DNA of 55,323 nucleotides from Ilumatobacteraceae bacterium (GTDB lineage Bacteria; Actinomycetota; Acidimicrobiia; Acidimicrobiales; Ilumatobacteraceae): NCBI GenBank assembly GCA_013213745.1, contig JABSQH010000043.1:1-55323 (forward strand). The letters are read 5' to 3'. The notes under the pieces were generated by a model, which was given only the letters and a program-made list of their open reading frames with translations, did not search any database and was not told where the DNA came from. Below, in pieces: positions 16,851 to 25,961 of the stretch (position 1 is the stretch's first letter; each line of letters starts with the position of its first letter). Made by a program: the position numbers and the translations under genes.

Positions 16851-17471
16851 CGAGAGGCGGAATCTGAGCATGGCATCGACGTCGTCGAGGATCGAGTCGA
16901 GTTCGTCGAGGCGCGCCGTCGGGCCCGGCGCCGCAAGCAACCGGTAGCGATCAGCGGCGCCGATGGGTGCGAGCGTGCCCAGGTGGTACGTGGCAACAAC
17001 CGGATCGTCGGCAATCTCGATGTCGTCGGCGTCGGCGTCGAACTCCCCGAGTTCGGCCGCCAATGCGAGCGTGGAGCGAACGCGGTCGAGCGCCCCGGCA
17101 ACGCGTTCGTCGAGGCCGTCGACATCGGCGTCCTCCTCGGGCCACGGGTCCACGTCGGCGAGCGGATAGGGGTCATCGGGCAACCAGGCGTTGACGCGGA
17201 TCCGTTGCATGCCGACTGCGATCAACGCATATCGCCCTTCGTCGAGCGCCTCGATGTTGACCATTCGCGCCAGCGTGCCGATCATCGAGCGCTGGTCGCC
17301 ACCGCCGGCCTCGCGGCCGTGGGTGATCAACGCTTGCCCGAACTCGGGCTCGCCGTCGGCCTGCAGGCAGTCGATGACCATCTGCCGATATCGCGGCTCG
17401 AACACGTGCAGTGGGAGCACGCCTCCCGGAAGGAGCGGAGAGCCGAGGGGAAACATCGGCATGACCGCCAC
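16848..17471 (-). CDS. LON-substrate-binding-domain protein
   Basis: A 207-residue protein that carries only the N-terminal domain of Lon protease, with no ATPase or peptidase part. MFPLGSPLLPGGVLPLHVFEPRYRQMV is the LON-SB opening, in two overlapping pieces, followed by GTLARMVNIEALDEGRYAL. Stand-alone LON domains are widespread, and their function is unclear. The GTG at 17471 is preferred because TAGCCT lies 8 nt upstream; an ATG at 17462 is the alternative. The stop lies 10 nt before the MscS start. Confidence 0.85.
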   Translation of the reverse strand: MAVMPMFPLGSPLLPGGVLPLHVFEPRYRQMVIDCLQADGEPEFGQALITHGREAGGGDQRSMIGTLARMVNIEALDEGRYALIAVGMQRIRVNAWLPDDPYPLADVDPWPEEDADVDGLDERVAGALDRVRSTLALAAELGEFDADADDIEIADDPVVATYHLGTLAPIGAADRYRLLAAPGPTARLDELDSILDDVDAMLRFRLS

Positions 17472-17479
17472 GAGTTCGC

Positions 17480-17485
17480 AGGCTA
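17480..17485 (-). promoter_or_regulatory. -10 box of the LON-domain gene, probable leaderless promoter
   Basis: TAGCCT lies 8 nt upstream of the GTG at 17471, in the short gap after the dacB-type gene. Confidence 0.4.
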
Positions 17486-17497
17486 GTGGTCGATTCG

Positions 17498-19132
17498 TTA
17501 CGGCGCTGGGCCGAGGTCAGCAGCGCTCGGACCCGCTGGAAACGTGTCGAGCCGTTCGCTCAGAGCGAGCCACAGCGGACGGTGCTTGTCGTCGACGGTG
17601 ACGTCGGGCGTGTTCAGGATCAAGACGAACTCGACGGTGCCCGCATCACCCTGATCGAGGTACCCGGCAAGCGCCTTGACCGCAGGGGGGTCGACGTCGA
17701 AGGGTTCGTTGTTTAGGGTGCCGGTCTTCCCGGTGAGGCGTCCCGCCACCGGCGTGTCGACGAATTCGAACGTGAGCGTGCCGCGCTCGCCGGCGACCGC
17801 CATCCCGTCGGCGACCGGTGTCTCCCCGAGGAGGTGGATCACTTCGAGCACGGCGTCGCAGGTCACGCGATTTTGCGGATGAAGACCCGAGCCGTCGAAG
17901 AAGTTGACGCCATCCATCGGCACGCCGGCGCTGCGCAACACCCGGTCCATTGCCGTCAACCCCGCGGCGCGCGTCCCCTCGCCGGCGTCGACGACTCCAA
18001 TCTCCTTGACCATCAACTCGGCGGTGTTGTTGTCGCTGTTGGTGAGCATCACGGCCAACACGTCAGCTAGCGGCGCCGATTGCACGGTCGCGATCTCAAC
18101 AGCAGCCGGGTCGGCGATGCCGATCGTGCTGCCGTTGTTGACCACCACGCCACGCGCCTCGAGCAAGCGCTCGAACTCGTCGGCGGCAGCATCGACTGGA
18201 TCCGACGACGGCCCACTGTTGCCGAGCTCCCGGCCGCCGTTCACGAACAACGCGTCGTACGGACCGGCGTCGACGAACGCCACCCCGGGCCCCCACCCGT
18301 CGACGGCGTATTCATCGTCGTAGCGCGTTCCATCACCGATCACGGCTCCGCCGACCACTTGCACGCCGGCGGCGACGACCGCGTCCGCAAGCGCGTCGAG
18401 CGACGTCGTGTTGAACGCCGGGTAGAAGTCGTCCTCGATCGGATAGTCAGCCGTCGTCAAGAGCGGGTCTCCCCCGCCGATGAGGTAGAGGTCGCCGGTG
18501 ACGATGCCATCGACGATCGGAGGTGAGGTCACGCGTGTGGTGAAACGATGTTCGGGTCCGAGCACCTCCCAGGCAGCAAGCGCGGTGAGCAGCTTCTGAT
18601 TGCTGGCCGGGATCACCGGCACATCGATGTTCGTCGACGCCGCCAGCACGCCGTCGACCGCAATCGCCGCGCAACTGTCACTGCTCACAAAGGTGAAAAC
18701 GGGCTCGACGGCTTCGGCCAATCGGTTGACGGACGCCACGAGCGCGATCGGATCCGGTGCTCGCCGATAGTCGAACAACTCGACATCGAGGGCATCAGCC
18801 ATCAAACCCTCGTCGTCTTGGTCGTTGTCGCTCTCGTCCTGCGTCGTCGTGGCAATGGAGCCGTCAGCGGATGCGTCTTCGAACTCTCGGGCGTTGTCGT
18901 AGCTGTCCGCACGTTCGTCACTCCACTGGAAGAGCGCCAGCAACCCGATCGCTGGGAGCACCGCCACGATGAGCAATGCCAACAGTGGCGTGCGCGGATA
19001 ACGCGCCGGCTGGCGGACCAGATCGAGCCGCATGCCCCCTGTGGTGTCATCGGCGGCACCGATGGGCGGCACCGAACCAGCGCGTTGTGCCTCGGTCGGC
19101 GCACCGGTGTCGTCGTCTGATTCGCCGGTCAT
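17498..19132 (-). CDS. dacB: D-alanyl-D-alanine carboxypeptidase/endopeptidase, PBP4 family (copy 2)
   Basis: A 544-residue penicillin-binding protein of the S13 family, which trims or cleaves peptidoglycan stems outside the cell. A cytoplasmic tail and one membrane anchor (about residues 50-70) precede a Ser/Asp-rich linker. Catalytic motifs are SxxK in PASNQKLLTALA, SxN in TNSDNNTAEL and KTG in GRLTGKTGTLNN. The large insertion between SxxK and SxN is typical of PBP4. The ATG at 19132 overlaps the stop of the first copy by 4 nt. Confidence 0.93.
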   Translation of the reverse strand: MTGESDDDTGAPTEAQRAGSVPPIGAADDTTGGMRLDLVRQPARYPRTPLLALLIVAVLPAIGLLALFQWSDERADSYDNAREFEDASADGSIATTTQDESDNDQDDEGLMADALDVELFDYRRAPDPIALVASVNRLAEAVEPVFTFVSSDSCAAIAVDGVLAASTNIDVPVIPASNQKLLTALAAWEVLGPEHRFTTRVTSPPIVDGIVTGDLYLIGGGDPLLTTADYPIEDDFYPAFNTTSLDALADAVVAAGVQVVGGAVIGDGTRYDDEYAVDGWGPGVAFVDAGPYDALFVNGGRELGNSGPSSDPVDAAADEFERLLEARGVVVNNGSTIGIADPAAVEIATVQSAPLADVLAVMLTNSDNNTAELMVKEIGVVDAGEGTRAAGLTAMDRVLRSAGVPMDGVNFFDGSGLHPQNRVTCDAVLEVIHLLGETPVADGMAVAGERGTLTFEFVDTPVAGRLTGKTGTLNNEPFDVDPPAVKALAGYLDQGDAGTVEFVLILNTPDVTVDDKHRPLWLALSERLDTFPAGPSAADLGPAP

Positions 19133-20601
19133 CGCGGACCGAGGTCGGCGGGCGTCGGCCCGGCCGGGTAGGTGGCCAACGCATCGGCGAGTGCGTTCCA
19201 CGTCGGCCGATACTCGCTCTGGTCGGAAATCGTCGGACCGTTGAGGATCAGCACGTACTCGATCGACCCGCCTCCGTCGACCGGCACGTACCCAGCGAGC
19301 GCCTTCACCGCCGGTGGATCGATGTTGAACGGCGGGTTGTTCAGCGTGCCGGTCTTGCCGGTCAGCAGACCTGCGAGGGGGTGGTCGACGAAGACGTCGA
19401 CGAGCGTCCCGCTCTCAGCTGCCACCGGCAGTACCGACCCGAGATCGGTGCGCGCCAGCACCGTGAGCAGAGCGGAACACGTGAGCTGATTGCCAGGCGC
19501 CAGGCCGGAGCCGTCGGCGACGACGAGCCCCTCGGTGGCGACGCCCCAGTCCGCCAGCGTGGCGATGACGGCGTCGGCCCCGGCCGTTCGACCGCCCTCG
19601 CCGCTCGTTGCGAGACCGATCTCTTTGAGCACGAGTTCTGCGGTGTTGTTGTCACTGTTCAGCAACATCTCGGCAACGAGTTCCGACAGCGGAACCGACT
19701 GGATCGAGGCGAGCTCGACCGCATCGGCGGGTGCCGTCCCCGTGCCCGGCTCTCCGCCAACGGCGATGCCACGTTCTTCGAGCAGCCGCTGGAACTCACG
19801 CGCTCCGGCAAGGTTCGGGTCGGCGTTGCGCTGAGCGTCGCCGAGGACACGAGCGTCGTTGACCAACAACGCGTCGTAGGGCCCGGCATCGAGCCCAGCG
19901 ACGCCATCGCCCCACCCGGGTGCGTACCACTCGTCGTCGTAGCGCGAGCCATCGCCGATCACACCGCCTTGCACGCTGCTCACACCTGCGCCGACGAGAT
20001 CGTCGGCGAGCTGTTCCAGACGCGTCTCGAAGAACACCGGATAGCGCTCGAGATTCGACGTTGGATACCAGTCCGACGTCAACAAGGGGTCGCCACCGCC
20101 GACCAGATACAGGTCGCCCGTGACCGTACCGTCGACGGGCGACGCGGCAGCGGCAGCACTCGTCTCGTACACGAAGTCTGGACCCAGCACCTCGAGCGCC
20201 ACAGCAGCGATGAGGATCTTGTGAGCGCTGGCTGGGATCAGGGCAGCGTCGGCGTTGAGGGCGGCGACGGGAAGACCGTCGACGGACACCGCGGCGCAGC
20301 TCCGGTCGTTCAACGATGCGAGTACCGGCGCCAGGTCGGCGGCGAAGGCATCGACGCTGGATGCTCTGGCCAGCGCAGCTGGCACGCGCCGCACCGTGAA
20401 CAGTCCGGTGTTGAGTGGCTCGCCCACCGTGACCCCGGCGGCGACCGGCGCAGTCGCGGGCACCGGTTCAGCGGCATCGCTTGCGTCGGCGCGATCGTCG
20501 GCCCACCGATAGACCGCGAATAGGGCGAAGGCCGGGATCGCAGCAATCGCCAACACGACGAGGAGCGGGCCGACGAGAGGACGCCGGCGACGAGCGGTCA
20601 C
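19129..20601 (-). CDS. dacB: D-alanyl-D-alanine carboxypeptidase/endopeptidase, PBP4 family (copy 1)
   Basis: A 490-residue S13 peptidase, paralogue of the next gene. A short cytoplasmic basic tail and a membrane anchor (about residues 10-30) are followed by the catalytic domain. The motifs are SxxK in PASAHKILIAA, SxN in LNSDNNTAEL and KTG in LLTGKTGTLNNPPF. The shared flanking sequence with copy 2 (SDNNTAEL, GKTGTLNN, DPPAVKALAGY) shows a tandem duplication. The GTG start overlaps the stop of the acyl-CoA synthetase gene by 4 nt. Confidence 0.93.
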   Translation of the reverse strand: MTARRRRPLVGPLLVVLAIAAIPAFALFAVYRWADDRADASDAAEPVPATAPVAAGVTVGEPLNTGLFTVRRVPAALARASSVDAFAADLAPVLASLNDRSCAAVSVDGLPVAALNADAALIPASAHKILIAAVALEVLGPDFVYETSAAAAASPVDGTVTGDLYLVGGGDPLLTSDWYPTSNLERYPVFFETRLEQLADDLVGAGVSSVQGGVIGDGSRYDDEWYAPGWGDGVAGLDAGPYDALLVNDARVLGDAQRNADPNLAGAREFQRLLEERGIAVGGEPGTGTAPADAVELASIQSVPLSELVAEMLLNSDNNTAELVLKEIGLATSGEGGRTAGADAVIATLADWGVATEGLVVADGSGLAPGNQLTCSALLTVLARTDLGSVLPVAAESGTLVDVFVDHPLAGLLTGKTGTLNNPPFNIDPPAVKALAGYVPVDGGGSIEYVLILNGPTISDQSEYRPTWNALADALATYPAGPTPADLGPR

Positions 20602-22733
20602 CGGGTTCTCCGACTCCCGTCGGCGACGAGGTGGGCCAGCGCCGCAACGGCGCGTTCGCCGCTCGGATAGCAGTAGCGGCCGCTGACCCGCACGGCGGCC
20701 GGCCCGGCGTTGTCGGGGTCGGCGGTGGCCAGCTCGGTGGCGACGAGGATCGGCTTGCCGGTCGACTCGCTGAGCGCTGCCGCCGCCTCGGCGAAACGGG
20801 TGTCTTGGCGCTCGTGGTAGGCGACGATCCGCTCCAACCCGTGATCGGGATGGAACCGCCCGTCGCGCATCATCTGCGCCTGGTTGCTCTGGATCCCGAG
20901 TCCGAGGTAGATCACGTTGTGGACGTCGGGGTGGGAAGCGATGAGTTCCATCACTGCGGGGATCGTGTCGCGGGTTTCCCCACCGGCGCAGTCGATCGGG
21001 TTGTTGCGACTCCAGCGCGGTGGGAGGAGTTCGTCGATGGCCGCACGCAGATCGTCGGGCAGCGGGAGCAGCTGCAACTCTCTGGCTCGGGTGATCGCAT
21101 CGGCGGTCACCACGCCCCAACCGCCGGCGGTGGTCAACACGACCGTGTTGGGCCCGGGCGACGGCGGCTGGGTTGCGAACGTCGCCGCAGTCTCGAATGC
21201 CTCGGTCACCGTGGCGGCACGAGTGATACCAGCGGCGCGACACGCACCGTCGAACACCTTGTCGTCTGCCGCCAATGCGCCGGTGTGGCTCGCCGCGGCC
21301 TGGGCACCACCCTCGGTCGCCCCTCCCTTGACAATCACCAGCGGCTGTTTGGCCGCCGCCCGCGCCAGCTGGTCGAAGAGCGCGCGACCGTCGGTGATGC
21401 CCTCGAGGTAGGCCAAGCCAACGGTGGTCGCCGCATCGTCGGCGTACCACTCGAGGTAGTCGGCGACGGTCACGGCGGCGGCGTTGCCGGCCGATACGGC
21501 ACGACTGATACCGACTCCACTGGCGCGGGCCAGGTTCATGAAGCTCGACACGAAGTTCCCGCTCTGGCTGGCGATCCCGATCGTGCCGGCCGGCGGGTAC
21601 GGCGCGACGATCTGTGCGCACAGATCGACCGGGGTACTCACGACGCCCTGCCCGTTCGGCCCTGCGAGCAAAACGCCGAGATCGTCGGCCAGATCGACGA
21701 GTTCGCGTTCGGCGGTCCGGCCGTCGTCACCCGCTTCGCCGTACCCGGCGCTGGTCAGAAACGCTGCGCGGATGCCCTTGGCCGCGCACTGGCGCAAGAG
21801 TTCCGGATTGCTCGACGCCGGTGTGCAGACGAACGCCAAGTCGATCTCGCCCGCCGGCAGATCGTCGACCGAGGCGACCGTGTCGACGCCGAGCACCGTC
21901 TCCTCTTTGAGGTTCGTCCCGAACACAGCCCCGCTGTACCCCTCGGCGAGCAGGTTGTGCAGCGATACGAAGCCGAACTTTCCCGGGTGGGTCGAGGCAC
22001 CGGTGACCACCACGCCGCGTGGCTCGAACAGCGCGCGAAACGCCTCGTCGCTCGGACGCTCCCGCTCCGTCGCCGCGGCAACGCGCGCCGGACCGGTTTC
22101 CACGAGGGCGTCGACGGCAACCAGCTGCCCGTCGGCTTGCACGATGAGCGGATTGAGGTCGACGCTGCGCACGTCGGGGCGAGCGTCGGCCAGCGCTCCG
22201 AGGCCAACGAGGATGCCAGCGAGCTGATCTCGGTCGACCGCCGCCTCGCCGCGGAAGTCGTCGAGCAGCGCTCCGGTTCGCAGATCGTCGATCATCGCCG
22301 CCGCGGCAGTGGCGCTGAGCGGCGCCGGCCGGAACACGACATCGGCGATTGCTTCGGCGAGGATGCCGCCGATGCCGAGCATCACGGTGGGGCCGAAGAC
22401 CGGGTCGTCGAGGAGGCCGACGATGAGCTCGCGGCTGCCGCGGATCATCGGAGCAACGAGCAACGACACCTCGCCGTCGGCCGGCGTCGCCGCGCCGAGC
22501 AGGTCGCGCCCCGACGATTCGACGTCGTCGCGAGTGCTCAGACCGAGCCGGACGAGACCGCGCTCGGTCTTGTGGGCGATCTGGTCGCCGTTGAGCTTGA
22601 GCACGACGGGGTACCCCAACTCGTCAGCGGAGGCACCGGCAGCGTCGGCGGAGGCAACGATCCGTTCGGCCGCGACCGGGACTCCGTGCTCGCTGAGCAG
22701 GGATTTCGATGCGGCTTCAGACAGGGTTGGCAC
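20598..22733 (-). CDS. Acyl-CoA synthetase, ADP-forming type
   Basis: A 711-residue NDP-forming acyl/acetate-CoA ligase. The ATP-grasp domain comes first (about residues 1-210: YPVVLKLNGDQIAHKTERGLVRLG and MLGIGGILAE). Then come the CoA-binding Rossmann domain (about 230-360: GVVVTGASTHPGKFGF, GPNGQGVV) and the succinyl-CoA-synthetase-like domain with SQSGNFVSSFMN. Most fused members have the ATP-grasp domain last. The likely phospho-His is in SHTGALA. The GTG at 22733 has TACGGT 8 nt upstream and places the family start PTLSEAASKSLL at the N-terminus. Confidence 0.9.
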   Translation of the reverse strand: MPTLSEAASKSLLSEHGVPVAAERIVASADAAGASADELGYPVVLKLNGDQIAHKTERGLVRLGLSTRDDVESSGRDLLGAATPADGEVSLLVAPMIRGSRELIVGLLDDPVFGPTVMLGIGGILAEAIADVVFRPAPLSATAAAAMIDDLRTGALLDDFRGEAAVDRDQLAGILVGLGALADARPDVRSVDLNPLIVQADGQLVAVDALVETGPARVAAATERERPSDEAFRALFEPRGVVVTGASTHPGKFGFVSLHNLLAEGYSGAVFGTNLKEETVLGVDTVASVDDLPAGEIDLAFVCTPASSNPELLRQCAAKGIRAAFLTSAGYGEAGDDGRTAERELVDLADDLGVLLAGPNGQGVVSTPVDLCAQIVAPYPPAGTIGIASQSGNFVSSFMNLARASGVGISRAVSAGNAAAVTVADYLEWYADDAATTVGLAYLEGITDGRALFDQLARAAAKQPLVIVKGGATEGGAQAAASHTGALAADDKVFDGACRAAGITRAATVTEAFETAATFATQPPSPGPNTVVLTTAGGWGVVTADAITRARELQLLPLPDDLRAAIDELLPPRWSRNNPIDCAGGETRDTIPAVMELIASHPDVHNVIYLGLGIQSNQAQMMRDGRFHPDHGLERIVAYHERQDTRFAEAAAALSESTGKPILVATELATADPDNAGPAAVRVSGRYCYPSGERAVAALAHLVADGSRRTR

Positions 22734-22741
22734 GGGGTGAA

Positions 22742-22747
22742 ACCGTA
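22742..22747 (-). promoter_or_regulatory. -10 box of the acyl-CoA synthetase gene, probable leaderless promoter
   Basis: TACGGT lies 8 nt upstream of the GTG at 22733. Confidence 0.4.
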
Positions 22748-22806
22748 TCGGCCGGCCGCCGGCCCGGGGCGGCACCCGAGCGCGCGAAGTACCTCGCAGC
22801 GAGCTG

Positions 22807-23274
22807 TTACGAGCGAGGCGCAGCGACGTTGTAGGTCAACACGCTGCGTCCGAGCAGTCGGCCCGAGTCGACCGAGTAGGCCTCGCTCTCGCAGAACACG
22901 ACGCTGCGACCGCGCTTGACCACCCATCCTTCGGCGACGGCATCTTCGTCGCGGTTGGCGCCGATGAACTGGACGTGCATGTCGACGGTTGAGTACCGAG
23001 CGTCCTTGGGCAGCACCGAACCGACGGCGGGCACCATCACTGCGTCGAGGAGCGAGGCGACCGCTCCCCCGTGCACCATGCCACCGCCTTGTAACAGCTC
23101 GGGCTTGAAGGGGAGCCGCATCCGGCAGTAGTCGACGCGCACCTCTTCGACGACACAGCCCAGCAAACCCGGGTAGTACGTGGCTTGTCCTGGACCGAAC
23201 TTGGCCCAGCGGCGGGCCGCGTCGTCGGCGAGTTGCTCGTACTGGTCGGCTCGGTTGGGTCGCCCTGCACTCAT
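22807..23274 (-). CDS. PaaI-type hotdog-fold thioesterase
   Basis: A 155-residue hotdog-fold acyl-CoA thioesterase. The family core is QGGGMVHGGAVASLLDAVM, with the conserved HGG turn and the acidic residue of the long helix. DMHVQFIGAN and GWVVKRGRSVVFCES follow. The substrate acyl group is unknown. The ATG at 23274 is chosen because TACCGT lies 7 nt upstream and the extension before it is Arg-rich and unlike the family. It precedes the acyl-CoA synthetase gene on the same strand, so the two may act on the same CoA esters. Confidence 0.88.
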   Translation of the reverse strand: MSAGRPNRADQYEQLADDAARRWAKFGPGQATYYPGLLGCVVEEVRVDYCRMRLPFKPELLQGGGMVHGGAVASLLDAVMVPAVGSVLPKDARYSTVDMHVQFIGANRDEDAVAEGWVVKRGRSVVFCESEAYSVDSGRLLGRSVLTYNVAAPRS

Positions 23275-23281
23275 CGGCCGG

Positions 23282-23287
23282 ACGGTA
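23282..23287 (-). promoter_or_regulatory. -10 box of the thioesterase gene, probable leaderless promoter
   Basis: TACCGT lies 7 nt upstream of the ATG at 23274. Confidence 0.45.
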
Positions 23288-23308
23288 GCCGGTCGGTGTC
23301 GGCCGGCT

Positions 23309-24757
23309 TCAGCCTGACGAGCCCACCGTGGCGAGCTGGTCGTGGGCACGATCGAGCAGCTGCTCGACTGGGCGATCGGGTTGATTCATCACGAGGTTGG
23401 TCGCCTCGTCGGGATCGGCACGCATGTCGAACACCTCGACGACCTCGCGGGTGTCATGGTCGAAGGTGCACCGCAGGTCACCGTCGGTGACGCCTACCCA
23501 TGTCGGTTGTCCCGGTCGCATGCGGATCATGCTCAGCGCGGTGTCTCGATGCGTGTGTCCACGCGAGTCCCCGCCGGCATCGGCGCCGCTGAGTAGCGGC
23601 GTCAGCGGACGCCCTGCGCCGAACGTCGAGGCGCCTGCGGTGTCGAGCAACGTGGCGGCGATGTCGATCGCCTGCACCGGACCGTCATGGACCACCGGCG
23701 GGGCACCCCCGGGGGGACGCACGATCAGCGGGATCGTCACCGACGACCGGTAGAAGTTCATCTTGGCCATCAGACCGTGATCGCCGAGCATCTCGCCGTG
23801 GTCGGCGGCGTACACGATCAAGGTGTTGTCGAGCTGCTCGCGTTGTTCCAGCAGTTCCAGCAGTGCTCCGATCTGCTGGTCGATCAGTGAGACCATTGCG
23901 TAGTACTGGCGGGCGCCAGCGAGCACGAACTCGTCGGTCAGCAGCTCGCTGTGGGAGTGGCGGCGCAGCAACCCGAGGTGTGCGTCCCACCCGTGATGTT
24001 CGGTCGACGGGACCGCGGGCGCGGTGCGCTCGATGTCGGTATCGGCGTAGAACGCCGCCCATTGAGGGTCGCCCATGAGCGGCACGTGTGGTTGCACGAA
24101 CGACAGCTGCAAGAACCACGGCCGATCGCCACAACGATCACCGAGCCATCGGTGTGCCTCCTCGGCGAGGAATGAGGTGAGATCGAGCTCTTGGGGGAGC
24201 GGACTCGTGACCGCTTCCCAGTGGCGGTCGCCCGAACGAAACCGGGCACGCACGGCATCTTGATACGGCTCCAGGGCGTCGTGCGCCTGCAGGAATCGCA
24301 CGTACGGCGTGTCGTACGAACCGACGTGGACATATCGGTCGAACTCCTCGACGACGTGATCGAAGCCGAAGCTGGCGATCCACTCGTCGGCGGGTGGCGG
24401 CGTGTCCTCAGGACCGTTCGCACCCATCGGCCAACTGGAATAGTGCGTCTTGCCGATCGATGCGGTGTCGTAGCCGGCCGCACGAATCGCCTGCGGCACC
24501 GTGGCCCACTCGGGCGAGGCGTCGCCGACGAAGTTGCCGAGGATCCCATGATCGGTCGGGTAGCGGCCAGTGAGCATCGACGCCCTGGCCGGCTGGCAGA
24601 TCGGGCTCTCGGTCCACGCGTTCGTGCAGCGCACACCTTCGCGTGCCAGCCGATCGAGGTGGGGCGTGACGACGACGTCGTTCCCGGCCGATCCCAACAC
24701 GTCGGCGCGATGCTGGTCGGCGTAGAGGAACAAGATGTTGGGTCGCTCGGCGTCCAT
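23309..24757 (-). CDS. Sulfatase family protein (Cys-type)
   Basis: A 482-residue arylsulfatase-like alkaline-phosphatase-superfamily enzyme. RPNILFLYADQHRADVLG supplies the metal-binding Asp near the N-terminus. The formylglycine site is CQPARASMLTGRYP, a C-x-P-x-R motif, so it should need a formylglycine-generating enzyme; none is in the window. VYAADHGEMLGDHGLMAKMNFY has the second metal cluster. There is no signal peptide. It is co-directional with the TetR gene just upstream, 13 nt away, which may control it. Confidence 0.9.
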   Translation of the reverse strand: MDAERPNILFLYADQHRADVLGSAGNDVVVTPHLDRLAREGVRCTNAWTESPICQPARASMLTGRYPTDHGILGNFVGDASPEWATVPQAIRAAGYDTASIGKTHYSSWPMGANGPEDTPPPADEWIASFGFDHVVEEFDRYVHVGSYDTPYVRFLQAHDALEPYQDAVRARFRSGDRHWEAVTSPLPQELDLTSFLAEEAHRWLGDRCGDRPWFLQLSFVQPHVPLMGDPQWAAFYADTDIERTAPAVPSTEHHGWDAHLGLLRRHSHSELLTDEFVLAGARQYYAMVSLIDQQIGALLELLEQREQLDNTLIVYAADHGEMLGDHGLMAKMNFYRSSVTIPLIVRPPGGAPPVVHDGPVQAIDIAATLLDTAGASTFGAGRPLTPLLSGADAGGDSRGHTHRDTALSMIRMRPGQPTWVGVTDGDLRCTFDHDTREVVEVFDMRADPDEATNLVMNQPDRPVEQLLDRAHDQLATVGSSG

Positions 24758-24770
24758 CACGGGGTCTCGT

Positions 24771-25403
24771 TCACTCCTTGATGAGCGCCGCTCGGAAGAA
24801 CTCGATGATGTGGTCACGACGGCGCTCGAGCGCTGCTGGCGACATCGGATCCTCGTCGAGGAGGCCCTCGAGGAAGGGGGCGTCGGAGAAGTAGCTGAGC
24901 AGTGCGCCGTAGCCGGTGAGCAACAGCTGTTCGGGGTCTTGGGTGCGGTACGTGCCTGCGTTCATCTCGCGTCGTAGGTAGTCGGCGGCCTGGTCGAACA
25001 TCGGGCGCAACACGCCGGCCAGATCGATACCGAGATGCGACCCTCCATCGATTGCCTCGCGGCGCATCAAGGTGACGTACGAGGGGTTGTCGGCGAACAG
25101 GGCGAAGCCGGCGCGCAATACCTGCTCGACCTTCGGCCAGCCGGTGGCGGTCGACTCGACCGCTTCGGTCACCCGCGCCAGCCAGTCGGACAGAAGGCCC
25201 TCGAACACCTCGCCGTACAGCGCTTCTTTACTGCCGAAGTGGTGCAGCAGAGACTGCCGGCGGATGCCGACCTCGGCGCTGATGTCGTTGAGCGACGTTC
25301 CCGAGTAGCCCTGGTGGGCGAAGCACTCGAGGGCTGCGTCGAGGATCTGATCGCGCGTCGAGCGGCCGTCGGTCGTGGCGGCGTCCCCGGGTCGATCGCT
25401 CAT
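24771..25403 (-). CDS. TetR/AcrR-family transcriptional regulator
   Basis: A 210-residue repressor-type regulator. The DNA-binding domain is at residues 15-62: [20 protein letters not shown], then [21 protein letters not shown] and [11 protein letters not shown]. The C-terminal ligand domain is of the type with [21 protein letters not shown], and its ligand is unknown. Its stop lies 13 nt before the sulfatase start, so the two genes look like one unit. A TAGCGT box lies 9 nt upstream of the ATG. Confidence 0.9.
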   Translation of the reverse strand: MSDRPGDAATTDGRSTRDQILDAALECFAHQGYSGTSLNDISAEVGIRRQSLLHHFGSKEALYGEVFEGLLSDWLARVTEAVESTATGWPKVEQVLRAGFALFADNPSYVTLMRREAIDGGSHLGIDLAGVLRPMFDQAADYLRREMNAGTYRTQDPEQLLLTGYGALLSYFSDAPFLEGLLDEDPMSPAALERRRDHIIEFFRAALIKE

Positions 25404-25437
25404 CGCCCGGGAACGCTACCGACTTCGATCGATGCCG

Positions 25438-25860
25438 TCAGCTGGGCGGGTAGACGCCCATCTGCTTGCCCTTGTCGGTCTGCCAGAAGACGTCGGCGAT
25501 CTCGTCGATGTACGACACGAGTTGCTCGCCCACCGCAGGGTCCATCGACTTCTTGGCCTCGCCGGCCTGGTGGATCGCCTTCCAGAACAGCTCGTGCAAC
25601 TGCGGGAACTGCGTGAAGTGATCCGGTGCGAAGAAATCGGCCCACAACACCATCAGGTGATGCTTGGTCTCTTCGGCGCGCTCCTCTTTGATCGAGATGC
25701 AGCGCGCCCGGAAGACGTCGTCGTCGCTGTCGTGGTATTTCTGTGCGGTCTTCACGACCGAGAGGGCCTCGATCTTGGCTTGGGCGGGGTCGTACACACC
25801 GCAATAGAGGTCGCAGTGCGCATGGGCGACGGTGGCGTTGGCGAACAGCTTGCCGAGCAT
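25438..25860 (-). CDS. sodN: Nickel superoxide dismutase precursor with variant Ni-hook
   Basis: A 140-residue NiSOD precursor that would convert superoxide to O2 and H2O2. A 14-residue propeptide MLGKLFANATVAHA ends before HCDLYCGVYDPAQAKIEA. The nickel ligands His1, Cys2 and Cys6 and the conserved Asp3 and Tyr9 are present, but position 5 is Tyr; Streptomyces NiSOD has Pro there. KEERAEETKHHLMVLWADFF matches the family helices. The ATG at 25860 has a GGAG Shine-Dalgarno at good spacing and homologues start here. The maturation protease gene is divergent. Confidence 0.93.
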   Translation of the reverse strand: MLGKLFANATVAHAHCDLYCGVYDPAQAKIEALSVVKTAQKYHDSDDDVFRARCISIKEERAEETKHHLMVLWADFFAPDHFTQFPQLHELFWKAIHQAGEAKKSMDPAVGEQLVSYIDEIADVFWQTDKGKQMGVYPPS

Positions 25861-25949
25861 GGTGACTCCAGTGGTTGAGGTGATGGTCATCGTGTTGGTC
25901 ATCGGACGGCATCGCGAGAAGACCTCTCGGTGGCCGATGGGTCGAAACC

Positions 25950-25955
25950 TACACT
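25950..25955 (+). promoter_or_regulatory. -10 box of sodX, probable leaderless promoter
   Basis: TACACT lies 6 nt upstream of the sodX GTG, in the 101-nt region divergent from sodN. Confidence 0.5.
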
Positions 25956-25961
25956 GAGCTG

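Noticed and set aside
20481-22919. An open frame of more than 800 codons on the + strand, antisense to the acyl-CoA synthetase and PBP4 genes
   Set aside because: Translation is Arg/Gly/His-rich with no motif, and the opposite strand carries a complete enzyme. Long antisense frames are usual in high-GC DNA.
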